From: Stutzerimonas stutzeri
GTDB taxonomy: Bacteria; Pseudomonadota; Gammaproteobacteria; Pseudomonadales; Pseudomonadaceae
Length of the DNA: 64,000 nucleotides
Direction of reading: 5' to 3'
Assembly: GCF_002890915.1 (NCBI RefSeq)
Contig: NZ_POUT01000008.1
Location: 1 to 64,000, forward strand
Shown here in pieces: positions 27,291 to 36,216 of this stretch (the stretch's first letter is position 1; every line of letters begins with the position of its first letter). Under the pieces are notes generated by a model. It searched no databases, was not told where the DNA came from, and worked only from the letters and a program-made list of their open reading frames with translations. The position numbers and the translations under genes are program-made.

Positions 27291-28586
27291 ATGCCCCGAT
27301 TCTCACGACCCTCGGCGTCGGCGCTGGGCCGCTTCCTGCAGTTGGGCGGCACCGGCGCGCGGATCGCCGGCAACCTGCTGGTGCAACGCATCACGCCGGG
27401 CAAGGTGCGCATCGACTGGCAACCGGTGGGCGAGCTGTTGGGTGATGCGCTGGGGCAGATGAAGGGGCCGGTGCTCAAGCTCGGGCAGCAGGCCTCACAA
27501 TGGCAGGACCTGTTGCCCGAGCCGATCAGCAAGGCCCTGGCGCGCCTGCAGAACCAGGTGCCGTCGCTGCCGTTCGCGGCGCTGGAAGCCAACCTGCAGC
27601 GGCTCTATGACGGCCGCCTCTATGAGCTGTTCGAATCCATCGAGCCGACGCCCGCCGCGGCCGCTTCCCTGGGCCAGGTGCACCGTGCGCGGGACCGCCA
27701 GGGCCGGGCGCTGATCATGAAAGTCCAGTACCCCGGCATCCACGCCATCTGCGCGGCGGACCTGCGCCAGCTGCGCCGGCTGATGCCACTCGGGCGGCTG
27801 TTCGGTACGCCACCGGCGCGGCTGGAGGCGGTCTACACCGAGCTGCAGCGGGCCATCGGCGAGGAACTCGACTACGCCGCCGAACGCGACAACCTCGAAG
27901 CTTTCCGCGCGCACTTCGGCGACTGGCCCGGCATCGACATTCCCTTCGCCGCCAGCGAGCTCTGCCGCCCCGGCGTACTGGTGCTGGAAGACCGCCCCGG
28001 GCGCTCCATGGCCGAGGTTGAACAGGCACCCGCCGAAATCCGCCAGCGCCTGGCCGAAAGCCTCTGCCAGTGGCTCGCCGAGCAGGCGTTCGGCCTGCAG
28101 CGGCTGCACACCGATCCGCATCCGGGCAACCTGGCCTGGACCGAGCGCGGCGAACTGGTGGTCTACGATTTTGGCAGCGTGCTGCGCCTGGAACCGCGCC
28201 TGCTGGCCGGCTACGTGCAGATCTTCGAGGCGCTGCGCGGCACCTCCAGCGAGGCGCTGGAGGCGGGCTTCCAGATGCTCGGCGGGCGCCAGCCGGGCAG
28301 CATGCCGCCGCACGGGCTGTACCGGCGCATCCACCTGATGCTGCACCCTCTGCTGCAACCCGGCGCAAAGTGGGACTTCCGCGAAGCCGCGCTGCACCAG
28401 CAACTGACCGAACTCTTCCCCTTGCTGATGTCCGCCCTCGGCAGCCTGCAACCGGCGTCCGGCACACTGCTGATCAACCGCACCCTGGAGGGCCACTACT
28501 GGAACCTCTACCGCCTCGGCGCCCGCCTGCCCATCGCCGATATGCTTGCCGGGCATATCGAGCGCTGGCGCGGCGGGGCCGGCTAA
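27291..28586 (+). CDS. ABC1/UbiB-family kinase-like protein
   Basis: 431-residue atypical kinase of the ABC1/AarF/UbiB family. Landmarks are KLGQQASQW (KxGQ motif) near 63-71, the Ala-rich loop AAAASLGQVHRA replacing the Gly-rich loop, LHTDPHPGNLAW as catalytic loop and YDFGSVLRL as the DFG-like metal site. Such proteins support ubiquinone biosynthesis or lipid handling; this one lies away from ubi genes and lacks the C-terminal membrane anchor of UbiB. The ATG at 27291 was preferred to the GTG three codons earlier. Confidence 0.87.
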   Translation: MPRFSRPSASALGRFLQLGGTGARIAGNLLVQRITPGKVRIDWQPVGELLGDALGQMKGPVLKLGQQASQWQDLLPEPISKALARLQNQVPSLPFAALEANLQRLYDGRLYELFESIEPTPAAAASLGQVHRARDRQGRALIMKVQYPGIHAICAADLRQLRRLMPLGRLFGTPPARLEAVYTELQRAIGEELDYAAERDNLEAFRAHFGDWPGIDIPFAASELCRPGVLVLEDRPGRSMAEVEQAPAEIRQRLAESLCQWLAEQAFGLQRLHTDPHPGNLAWTERGELVVYDFGSVLRLEPRLLAGYVQIFEALRGTSSEALEAGFQMLGGRQPGSMPPHGLYRRIHLMLHPLLQPGAKWDFREAALHQQLTELFPLLMSALGSLQPASGTLLINRTLEGHYWNLYRLGARLPIADMLAGHIERWRGGAG

Positions 28587-28804
28587 TGGGCGTCCCCTTT
28601 TCCATGTAGAACGTAGCCGTTCGGTTTCTGCGGATATAAGCGGGTTCGTTTCTATAGCGATGAACAGTTGCATCATCGGACATTCGAAAAAGGATGCTAC
28701 ACATTACTTCTACGATTCTGGGCGCTGGCAGCTGTTTGCAGTCTAAACATCGCGAACGGCGTTCAATCCGTCGGACGCCCAGTTCTTCGCTAAGGAGCAT
28801 GGTC

Positions 28805-29239
28805 ATGTCCTTCTCAAGCAAAAGCCAAACCACCAGCCGCGCGATCTTTATGGCGCGCGAAGCGCTCCATCGTTTCGCCCTGACGCTGTGCGTGACAGCG
28901 ATGGCGCTGTTCACGACGCAGGCCTTCGCTCACCACGGCTGGGCCTGGGCGGAAGAAGAACAATCGGAATTGAGGGGTACGATTGCCGAAATCTCGATGG
29001 CTCCGCCTCATCCGACCTTGCGCGTAAAGGCAGAAGACGGCCGCATATGGCAGGTCGATCTGGGAAATCCGAACCAGACGAAACGTTCCGGCTTCACTGG
29101 CGATACCGCCAAGGTGGGAGATGAGATCACCGTACTCGGCAATCGCACCAAAGAGCCGAACGAAGCGCATATGAAAGCCGTACGCATCACCGTCGGCGGC
29201 AAGCAGTACGACATGTATCCGGAACGTATTGGGCAATGA
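28805..29239 (+). CDS. DUF6152-family secreted protein
   Basis: 144 residues. Signal peptide with cleavage after QAFA leaves a mature protein starting HHGWAWAEEEQSELRG, the diagnostic His-His-Gly-Trp start of DUF6152; the remainder is an OB-like beta domain (GTIAEISMAPPHPTLRVKAEDGRIWQVDLG). AAGGAG lies 7 nt before the ATG at 28805 and only 1 nt from the in-frame ATG at 28799, which decides the start. Function unknown; followed closely by a membrane protein gene. Confidence 0.8.
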   Translation: MSFSSKSQTTSRAIFMAREALHRFALTLCVTAMALFTTQAFAHHGWAWAEEEQSELRGTIAEISMAPPHPTLRVKAEDGRIWQVDLGNPNQTKRSGFTGDTAKVGDEITVLGNRTKEPNEAHMKAVRITVGGKQYDMYPERIGQ

Positions 29240-29249
29240 CGACACGGTG

Positions 29250-29723
29250 ATGACGGTTTTCCTGCAGTCGCTTGCGGGCTGGCCCGGTGCCGTGTTCCTG
29301 CAGGAATACTGGGTCGCCTATCTCGTCGTCAACGCCGCTCACATCCTTGGCATAGGGCTACTCCTGGGCTCGATACTGCCGTTGGATGTGCTCCTTTTGC
29401 GGTCTGCGCACGGCCGGGATCTGTCGGTCCTCGGCCCCTTCCTTGTCCGAGCGGCGGCAACGGGCGTCACGCTGGCGGTGATGACGGGGCTCTGGTTGTT
29501 CTCGGTTAACCCCGTGGAGTATGCGGACAATCCAGCCTTCCTCTGCAAGGTCGCACTGCTCCTGCTGGCCATCTGCAACATTGCACTTCAGCATCGCGGC
29601 GAACACTTTCATGCCGCGCTGCGCGGCGGTCCGCCGGCGGTACGCGTTCGTGCTCTGGCCGCCACATCCGCCATTCTGTGGCTTTCCATACTGATCGCTG
29701 GCCGTTGGATTGGCTTTGTCTGA
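29250..29723 (+). CDS. DUF6644/DUF2214-like integral membrane protein
   Basis: 157-residue protein with four to five hydrophobic segments and the pattern VNAAHILGIGLLLGSILPLDVLLLRS near 25-50 and NPAFLCKVALLLLAICNIALQHR near 92-114. The ATG at 29250 is 10 bp beyond the DUF6152 stop; a TTG start at 29229, overlapping it, is possible. The pair is probably a unit, with secreted DUF6152 and membrane partner. Confidence 0.65.
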   Translation: MTVFLQSLAGWPGAVFLQEYWVAYLVVNAAHILGIGLLLGSILPLDVLLLRSAHGRDLSVLGPFLVRAAATGVTLAVMTGLWLFSVNPVEYADNPAFLCKVALLLLAICNIALQHRGEHFHAALRGGPPAVRVRALAATSAILWLSILIAGRWIGFV

Positions 29724-29778
29724 AACCCGGATAGCGCTGCAGTCGGTCGTAAGGCGTTCAAGAAGACCGCTGCGCCTG

Positions 29779-30681
29779 CTAACCGGTTTCCAACACCGGT
29801 ATGACCCGCTCCAACCACGGACAAGCCCACTCCACGAACGCCCGCACCCGTGGCGACAGTTGCAGGCTGTGCGGGTAGACGAGCTGGATCGGCAGGTCCT
29901 TCGGTTCGTAATCCTTCAGTAGCCTGACCAGGCGGCCATCGGCCAGTTCGTCGGCGATCTGGTAGTGCATCAGCCGGGTGATGCCCAGGCCCTGGACGCA
30001 GGCGAGGCTGGCGCTGCGGATCTGGTTGCAGGTCAGGCGCGGGGTGATCTCTTCGGCCTGCTCCTTGTCGCCGTCGCGGTAGTACCAGTGCCGGCCCTGG
30101 GCGGCGAAGAGGATGCAGGCGTGCTCCTTGAGCGCGGCCGGGGTGTCGATCGGCGGGCTGCTGGCGAGGTAGTCCGGGCTGGCGCAGGTGACCAGCCGGG
30201 TGGTGCCGAGCGGGCGCGCGACGAGGGTCGAGTCGGGCAGGTGGCCGATGCGCAGGGCGAGGTCGAGGCGTTCGTCCAGCAGCGGGACGATCTGGTCGTT
30301 CAGGTTCAGCTCCACCTGTACCTGCGGGTGTTCCTTGAGAAAGGCATTCACCAGCGGCGCCAGGTAGCGCTGGCCGAACTCCACCGGGGCGGTGAGGCGC
30401 AGCAGGCCGCGAACGCTGCCGTCCTGCGCGTCCAGGCGCTGCTCGATGTCGGCGAACTCGGCCAGCATGCGCCGGCTCCAGGCCAGGTATTGCGCGCCTT
30501 CATCGGTGAGGGCCATGCGCCGGGTGCTGCGGTTGAGCAGGCGCACACCCAGGTGGCGCTCCAGCGCGGCCAGCGAGCGCACCACCGATGCCACGGACTG
30601 GCCGCTGGCGTCGGCCGCCGAGCTCAGGCTGCCGTTGTCGACGATCCTCACGAAATTGGCCATCGCCTTGAGCTTGTCCAT
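29779..30681 (-). CDS. LysR-family regulator
   Basis: 300 residues; HTH at MDKLKAMANFVRIVDNGSLSSAADASGQSVASVVRSLAALE and the GlxT/PBP2_CrgA-like effector domain. Divergent by 113 bp from the VOC-GST pair, its most likely target. The start MDKLKAM is the family-typical N terminus. Confidence 0.88.
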   Translation of the reverse strand: MDKLKAMANFVRIVDNGSLSSAADASGQSVASVVRSLAALERHLGVRLLNRSTRRMALTDEGAQYLAWSRRMLAEFADIEQRLDAQDGSVRGLLRLTAPVEFGQRYLAPLVNAFLKEHPQVQVELNLNDQIVPLLDERLDLALRIGHLPDSTLVARPLGTTRLVTCASPDYLASSPPIDTPAALKEHACILFAAQGRHWYYRDGDKEQAEEITPRLTCNQIRSASLACVQGLGITRLMHYQIADELADGRLVRLLKDYEPKDLPIQLVYPHSLQLSPRVRAFVEWACPWLERVIPVLETG

Positions 30682-30794
30682 TGCCACCTTCGATCTGTGC
30701 GATTGCTGCAGGGGTGTTGTCAGGTCCGCGGCATAGCTGGGATGCGCAGGGCGACGGACACTGTGCCGGACCGATGACTTCCGGAGTTTCGCAC

Positions 30795-31223
30795 ATGAAC
30801 CCATCATCCAGCCCCGCTCGCATCCTCGCCTATGACCACATCGGCATCCGCGTCAGCGACCGCCGCCGCGCCATGGCCTTCTACCAGGCGCTGGGCTTCG
30901 TCGAGAGCGCCAGCTTCCCGCTGTTCGAGGCCAACGAGATGCTCAGCCCGGACGGCGTGCGCATCAACCTGATCTTCAACGGCGCACGCACCCGCGACGC
31001 GCACAACGTACTGCTGGACGCACCGGTCAAGCGCCCGGGCATGACCCATCCGGCGTTTATCGTCGATGACCTCCAGGCGCTGCAGCGCTGGCTGGGCGAG
31101 GAGGGCATCGTCATCACCGAGGGGCCGCATCCCATCGGCCCGCGGCGGATCGCGCTGTTCATCCGGGACCCGGACGGCAACGTTCTCGAATTCAATCAGC
31201 TCGTCGAAGGAGATGCGCAATGA
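30795..31223 (+). CDS. VOC-family (glyoxalase/dioxygenase fold) protein
   Basis: 142 residues with two beta-alpha-beta-beta-beta repeats: YDHIGIRVSDRRRAMAFYQALGF at the start, MTHPAFIVDDLQAL in the middle and IRDPDGNVLEFNQL at the end. Metal-ligand candidates are His15, His near 85 and Glu in LEFNQ. It overlaps the next gene by 4 bp (ATGA), so it is translationally coupled to the GST. Substrate unknown. Confidence 0.85.
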   Translation: MNPSSSPARILAYDHIGIRVSDRRRAMAFYQALGFVESASFPLFEANEMLSPDGVRINLIFNGARTRDAHNVLLDAPVKRPGMTHPAFIVDDLQALQRWLGEEGIVITEGPHPIGPRRIALFIRDPDGNVLEFNQLVEGDAQ

Positions 31224-31807
31224 AACTGTACGACCTGGAAGCTTCCGGCAACTGCTACAAGGTGCGCTTGTTCGCGGCGCTGGCCGGCATTGAACTGCAG
31301 CGGGTGCCGGTGGACCTCGCCAATGGCGCGCACAAGCAGCCGCCACTGTCCGACATGAACCCGCTGCGGCAGGTGCCGGTGCTCGAGGATGACGGCCATG
31401 TGGTACGCGATTCCCAGGCGATCCTGGTCTATCTCGCCGGGACCTACGGCGGCCTGGCCTGGTGGCCGGACCATGCCCGCGGGCAGGCCGAGATCGTGCA
31501 GTGGCTGTCCTTCGCGGCCAACGAGGTGCAGCACAGCCTGAGCGCCGCGCGGCTGGTGGAAAAGTTCGGCTACCCGCTGGACAAGGAAGCGGCGCTGGCC
31601 AAGGCGCCGGCGGTGCTCGCGCTGCTCGATGCGCATCTGGAAACGAACGACTGGCTGGCGATGGGGCGACCTACCATCGCCGATTGCGCGGTCTACCCTT
31701 ACGTGGTGCTGGCGCCGGAGGGCAGCGTCGACCTCGGCCCGTATGGCAACGTGGCGCGCTGGATGACCCGGCTGGAAAGCCTGCCGGGCTACCTGCCGCG
31801 GCCCTGA
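31220..31807 (+). CDS. glutathione S-transferase
   Basis: 195 residues: thioredoxin-like N-terminal domain (YDLEASGNCYKVRLFAALAGI; Pro-rich loop RQVPVLEDDG and DSQAILVYLA for glutathione binding) and a helical C-terminal domain with the capping motif PTIADCAVYPY. Coupled to the VOC gene; the two may detoxify the same electrophile. Confidence 0.88.
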   Translation: MKLYDLEASGNCYKVRLFAALAGIELQRVPVDLANGAHKQPPLSDMNPLRQVPVLEDDGHVVRDSQAILVYLAGTYGGLAWWPDHARGQAEIVQWLSFAANEVQHSLSAARLVEKFGYPLDKEAALAKAPAVLALLDAHLETNDWLAMGRPTIADCAVYPYVVLAPEGSVDLGPYGNVARWMTRLESLPGYLPRP

Positions 31808-31814
31808 CCTGCCC

Positions 31815-32720
31815 TCAGGCTGGCTCTCGCCCCTCGGCCTTGAGGAAGTCGACGAAGGCCCGCAGCGGCGAGGGCATGTGGCGGCGGCCGTGGTAGTAGA
31901 GGAAGGGGCCGTCGAAGGACTGCCACCAGTCCTCGAGGATGGGCGTCAGGCGCCCATCGGCCAGCGGCTCGCGGATGAAGTCCTCGAAGGTGTAGATGAT
32001 CCCGAGGCCGTTGATCGCCGCACTGGTCTTCAAATCATGCGAGGAAGTGGCCAGCTGGCCTTGCGGCGGGACACGCAAGGTCCGGCCGTCCTTCTCGAAC
32101 TCGAACACGCCCAGCTTGCCGCTCTCGAAGCGATGGCCGAGCAGCTGATGCCCGGTCAGCTCGCCGGGGTGGCGTGGCGTGCCGTGGGCGGCGAGGTAGG
32201 CCGGTGCGGCGGCGGCCACGAAGCGTTGCCGGCGCGGGCCGATGGGGATGGCGATCATGTCCTTGGCCAGGCTTTCTTCGTAACGCACACCGGCGTCGTA
32301 GCCCGCCGCGATGACGTCGATGAAGGTGTTCTCCATCACCACCTCGACGTTCACCGCGGGGTAAAGCTTGAGGAAGCGGCTCAGCAGGTCCGGCAGCACG
32401 AAGCGCGCCACCGGGACCGGCACGTTCAGCTTGAGGGTGCCGACCGGGCGCTGGGATTCGTCGTCGAGGTCGTTGAACGCGGCGTGGATTTCTTCCAGCG
32501 CCGGGCGCAGGCGCTCGAGCAGGCGTTCGCCGGCTGTGGTCGGGGTGACGCTGCGGGTGGTGCGGTTGAGCAGGCGCAGGCCGAGGTCGCCCTCCAGCCG
32601 GCGCACGCAGTCGCTCAGCGACGAGGCCGACATGCCGCGGGTCTGCGCGGCAGCACGAAAGCCGCCGGCCTCGACCACGGCAGCGAACAGCGCGACGTCA
32701 CTCAGATTGGGTTGGCGCAT
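31815..32720 (-). CDS. LysR-family regulator
   Basis: 301 residues with N-terminal HTH (SDVALFAAVVEAGGFRAAAQTRGMSASSLSDCVRRLEGDLG) and a CrgA-type effector domain. Divergent from the membrane-anchored SDR gene, 152 bp apart, and convergent with the GST, from which it is separated by 7 bp. The SDR is the probable target. Confidence 0.88.
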   Translation of the reverse strand: MRQPNLSDVALFAAVVEAGGFRAAAQTRGMSASSLSDCVRRLEGDLGLRLLNRTTRSVTPTTAGERLLERLRPALEEIHAAFNDLDDESQRPVGTLKLNVPVPVARFVLPDLLSRFLKLYPAVNVEVVMENTFIDVIAAGYDAGVRYEESLAKDMIAIPIGPRRQRFVAAAAPAYLAAHGTPRHPGELTGHQLLGHRFESGKLGVFEFEKDGRTLRVPPQGQLATSSHDLKTSAAINGLGIIYTFEDFIREPLADGRLTPILEDWWQSFDGPFLYYHGRRHMPSPLRAFVDFLKAEGREPA

Positions 32721-32872
32721 GGGTACTCCGCAAGCCATTTGGCTGTACGGATGATCGTACAGCCTGTCCATGTTTTCCCGGATTATCACTGGATTTCCGT
32801 ACGCTGATAATCCTCGCGTCGGCCACCTCCATCGCAGGTCGGCCTGTTTGCAACGACGACGAGGACAGGATC

Positions 32873-33919
32873 ATGACGCACAGAACCCCAACCGAGCCGG
32901 GCGGCCATGCCCGGCATCTGCTGAAGCTGGGCGGGACGCTGATCGCCGGGGTGGCAGTGGCTGGCGCGCTGACGGCCGAGGCGGCCAACCGTACCGCACC
33001 GAAGCCGGACTGGAGTCTGGCCGACATGCCGGACCAGGCTGGCCGCATCGTGCTGGTTACCGGCGGCACCAGTGGCATGGGCTACGAAGATGCGCTGGCG
33101 CTGTCGCGCGCCGGCGCCGAGGTGATCATCGCTGCGCGCAATGCCGAGCGCGGGCAGGAGGCGATCGAACGGATACGTGAGCAGGTGCCGGATGCCCGCG
33201 TGCAGTTCGAGGCGGTCGACCTGGCCAGCCGGGCCTCGGTGCGCGGCCTCGCTGAGCGCCTTCAGGAACGCTTGCCGCGCCTGGACGTACTGATCAACAA
33301 TGCCGCGATCATGGCGCCGCCTGAGCGCGGCACCTCGGCCGATGGCCATGAGCTGCAGCTGGCGACCAACTACCTCGGCCCGTTCGCCCTGACCGCGTTG
33401 CTGATGCCGCTGCTGCTGGAAAGCGACGACGCCCGGGTGGTCAGCCTCTCCAGCATCGCGGCGGGGCGTGGCCAGTTGGACTTCGCGGACCTGCAGGCCG
33501 AGCAGCGCTACAACCCCTACGCCACCTATGCGCAGTCCAAGCTCGCGGTGCTGATGTGGGCCATGGAGCTGCAACGCCACAGTGACGCATCCGGCTGGGG
33601 CCTTCTCAGCATCGCCGCGCACCCGGGGGTCGCCGTCACCGAGCTGGTCGAGCGCGGACCCGGGTTGGACAGTGAGTTCGCCGCCAACTGGGCCAAGGAC
33701 CGCGACAACTACCACTCCGCCGCCCAGGGCGCGCTGCCGACGCTGTATGCCGCCACTGCGCCTGACGCCATTGGCGGTGCCTACTACGGGCCGACCGGCG
33801 AGGAAGAAAAACGCGGGCCGCTGGGCTTTGCCAGAGTTCCCGACGCCGCCGCGAACCAAGCGGATGCCGCCCGGCTGTGGCAGCTGTCGGAACGCCTGAC
33901 CGGCGTGCGTTACCCCTGA
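32873..33919 (+). CDS. SDR-family oxidoreductase with N-terminal hydrophobic segment
   Basis: 348 residues. After a hydrophobic leader (LLKLGGTLIAGVAVAGALTAEAA, about 16-38), either a signal or an anchor, comes an SDR domain with TGGTSGMG, NNAA, Ser in SLSSIAAG and YAQSK. It resembles protochlorophyllide-reductase/retinol-dehydrogenase-like extended SDRs. The leader suggests membrane or periplasmic location, unusual for SDRs. Substrate unknown. Confidence 0.85.
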   Translation: MTHRTPTEPGGHARHLLKLGGTLIAGVAVAGALTAEAANRTAPKPDWSLADMPDQAGRIVLVTGGTSGMGYEDALALSRAGAEVIIAARNAERGQEAIERIREQVPDARVQFEAVDLASRASVRGLAERLQERLPRLDVLINNAAIMAPPERGTSADGHELQLATNYLGPFALTALLMPLLLESDDARVVSLSSIAAGRGQLDFADLQAEQRYNPYATYAQSKLAVLMWAMELQRHSDASGWGLLSIAAHPGVAVTELVERGPGLDSEFAANWAKDRDNYHSAAQGALPTLYAATAPDAIGGAYYGPTGEEEKRGPLGFARVPDAAANQADAARLWQLSERLTGVRYP

Positions 33920-33980
33920 ATCCTCGGGCGCGGCCTTGAGCTCGCGCCCTGTTCTCACTTCATTCTTCAGGAGCGCGCCT

Positions 33981-35294
33981 ATGAGCACGCCATCCGTTGT
34001 GCATCGCCTGAGTGCCGTGATCAATGCCGAAGCGCATGAGCTGCGTCCGGCACTGAGTGGTTTCCTGCTGTTTTTCTGTCTGTTCGCCGGCTATTTCATG
34101 CTGCGCCCGATCCGCGAGTCGATGGGCATCGCCGCCGGCGTGGAGAACCTGCAATGGCTGTTCACCGCGACCTTCTTCGTCATGCTGGTGGCCGTACCGC
34201 TGTTTGCCTGGCTCAGTTCTCACGTACCGCGCCTGCATTTCGTCGATTGGGTGTACGGCTTCTTCTGCCTGAACCTGCTGGGCTTCTCCGTGCTGTTTCT
34301 GCTGCGGGGTGACAGCGCCTGGCTGGCGCGGGTGTTCTACGTGTGGATCTCGGTCTACAACCTGTTCGTCGTGTCCGTGGCCTGGAGCCTGATGGCGGAT
34401 GTGTTCGACAGCGCCCAGGCCAAGCGGCTGTTCGCCTTCATTGCTGCCGGCGCGAGCGTCGGCGGGCTGGTCGGGCCGGCGCTCAGCGCGCTGTTGGTCG
34501 GCAGCCTGGGCGAGTCGGGGCTGATGCTGCTGGCCGCCTTGTTGCTGGGCGCGGCGCTGGCGCTCAAGTTCTCGCTGATGCGCTGGCGCGAAATCGGCGG
34601 AGCAGGGCGCCCCGGCGCGGCTCCGGCGGAGAGTACGCGTCGGCCGGTGCCCGGCAACCCCTTCAGCGGCCTGACCCGGGTGATGCAGTCGCCCTATCTG
34701 CTCGGCATCGCCGGTTTCGTGGTGCTGCTGGCTACCGTGACCACCTTTCTCTACTTCGAGCAGGCGCGCCTGGTGGCCGAGCTGTTCCCCGACCGCGCCG
34801 CCCAGGTTCGCGTGTTCGGCATCATCGATGTGGTCGTCCAGGCGGGCGCGCTGCTGTCGCAACTGTTCATCACCGGGCGCCTGGCGCAGAAACTCGGCGT
34901 ACGTGTGCTGCTGGCCATCGTGCCGCTGCTGGTCGGCGTCGGCTTTATCGGCCTCGCGTTGATGCCCAGCTTCGCCGTGCTCGCGGCGCTGATGATCGTG
35001 CGCCGCATCGGCGAGTACGCGTTCGTCCGGCCCGGCCGCGAAATGCTCTTCGCGCCGCTGGATGCGGAGAGCAAGTACAAAGCGAAGAACGTCATCGACA
35101 CCGTCGTCTACCGCGCCGGCGATGCCGTCAGCGGTTGGGGGAAGACGGCGCTGGACATGTTCGGGCAGGGTGCCGGCCTGGTCGCCGTGGCCGGCGCAAT
35201 CTGCGCGCTGCTATGGGGCTACCTCGGCTGGCAGCTCGGCAAGCAGGCGGACAGGCGAACGGAGGTGGCTGGAGTGGTAGAAGCCACCTGTTGA
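33981..35294 (+). CDS. NTP/NDP-exchange-type MFS transporter
   Basis: 437 residues with about 12 membrane segments and the family-like stretches GYFMLRPIRESMGIAAGVENLQWLF near 36-60 and VRPGREMLFAPLDAESKYKAKNVIDTVVYRAGDAVSGWGK near 348-390, as in the ATP/ADP-translocase-like group of free-living bacteria. Nucleotide transport is not proved for these. AGGAG lies 7-8 nt before the ATG. Confidence 0.82.
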   Translation: MSTPSVVHRLSAVINAEAHELRPALSGFLLFFCLFAGYFMLRPIRESMGIAAGVENLQWLFTATFFVMLVAVPLFAWLSSHVPRLHFVDWVYGFFCLNLLGFSVLFLLRGDSAWLARVFYVWISVYNLFVVSVAWSLMADVFDSAQAKRLFAFIAAGASVGGLVGPALSALLVGSLGESGLMLLAALLLGAALALKFSLMRWREIGGAGRPGAAPAESTRRPVPGNPFSGLTRVMQSPYLLGIAGFVVLLATVTTFLYFEQARLVAELFPDRAAQVRVFGIIDVVVQAGALLSQLFITGRLAQKLGVRVLLAIVPLLVGVGFIGLALMPSFAVLAALMIVRRIGEYAFVRPGREMLFAPLDAESKYKAKNVIDTVVYRAGDAVSGWGKTALDMFGQGAGLVAVAGAICALLWGYLGWQLGKQADRRTEVAGVVEATC

Positions 35295-35348
35295 GACGGC
35301 GGCGAGCGAAGCGCATCGCGATCGAGGGCTGGCGTCATGTCCAAACGG

Positions 35349-35393
35349 GCGAGCCGGCTAGTGAGCACCTCGATGCGACGCTAGCCGGCTCGC
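35349..35393. terminator. inverted repeat between convergent genes, probable bidirectional terminator
   Basis: Perfect 13-bp arms GCGAGCCGGCTAG (35349-35361) and CTAGCCGGCTCGC (35381-35393), 19-nt loop, midway between the stops of the NTP/NDP transporter and fpr. The T-tract is poor, so termination is by position and structure only. Confidence 0.5.
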
Positions 35394-35408
35394 TTGTTCC
35401 AGATGCGC

Positions 35409-36185
35409 TTACTTTTCAACGAACGCCCGCTCGATGACGTAATCACCCGGTACGCCCTGGCTGGGCGAGGCCTGGAAGCCCAGGGCGTCGAGCTGGCCGG
35501 TGAGGGTGTCGAGCATCGCCGGGCTGCCACAGAGCATCACGCGATCGCTCTCGGGGTTCAGCCGCGGCAGGCCGAGATCGCAGGTGAGCTTGCCGGTCTC
35601 GATCAGCGTATTGATGCGGCCGGTGTGGCGGAACGCCTCGCGGGTTACCGTCGGGTAATAGAGCAGCTTGGCCCGCACCGCTTCGCCAAGGAATTCGTGC
35701 GCCGGCAGTTCCTCGGTGAGGTAGTCGTGGTAGGCCAGCTCGCTGACCTCGCGCACCCCGTGCACGAGCACGATCTTGTCGAAACGCTCGTAGGCTTCCG
35801 GATCGCGGATGATGCTCATGAACGGCGCCAGCCCCGTGCCGGTGCCCAGCAGGTAGAGGTGCTTGCCGGGCCTGAGGTCATGCATCACCAGGGTGCCGAC
35901 CGGCTTGCGGCTGACGATGAGCGAGTCGCCGACCTTCAGGTGCTGCAGGCGCGAGGTCAGCGGGCCGTCTGGCACCTTGATGCTGAGGAATTCCAGGTGC
36001 TCGTCGTGGTTGGCGCTGACGATGCTGTAGGCGCGCATCAGCGGCTTGCTGTCGACTTCCAGGCCGATCATCACGAAATGGCCGTTCTCGAAGCGCAGCG
36101 CCGGGTCGCGGGTGGTGCGAAAGCTGAACAGGGTGTCGTTCCAGTGATGCACGGATAGAACGCTTTCGGTGCCGAGTGCAGACAT
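35409..36185 (-). CDS. fpr: ferredoxin--NADP+ reductase
   Basis: 258-residue flavoenzyme, the usual size of bacterial Fpr. The FAD site is in RAYSIVSANH (about 51-60), the NADP-binding LLGTGTGLAPFMSIIRDPE and GSPAMLDTL are recognisable, and the C terminus ends AFVEK, typical of Pseudomonas Fpr. It exchanges electrons between NADPH and ferredoxin or flavodoxin. It is the last gene of the minus-strand array that also contains FdxA, a second ferredoxin and an AprA-like flavoprotein, and could supply or drain their electrons. Confidence 0.92.
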   Translation of the reverse strand: MSALGTESVLSVHHWNDTLFSFRTTRDPALRFENGHFVMIGLEVDSKPLMRAYSIVSANHDEHLEFLSIKVPDGPLTSRLQHLKVGDSLIVSRKPVGTLVMHDLRPGKHLYLLGTGTGLAPFMSIIRDPEAYERFDKIVLVHGVREVSELAYHDYLTEELPAHEFLGEAVRAKLLYYPTVTREAFRHTGRINTLIETGKLTCDLGLPRLNPESDRVMLCGSPAMLDTLTGQLDALGFQASPSQGVPGDYVIERAFVEK

Positions 36186-36216
36186 GGGGCCTTCCTCTCT
36201 CGTTGGATTGAGTCGA

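Noticed and set aside
27106..27306. 66-codon minus-strand ORF in the gap before the UbiB-like gene
   Set aside because: The C-terminal part looks protein-like, but there is no ribosome-binding site or family signal and it overlaps the start of the plus-strand gene.
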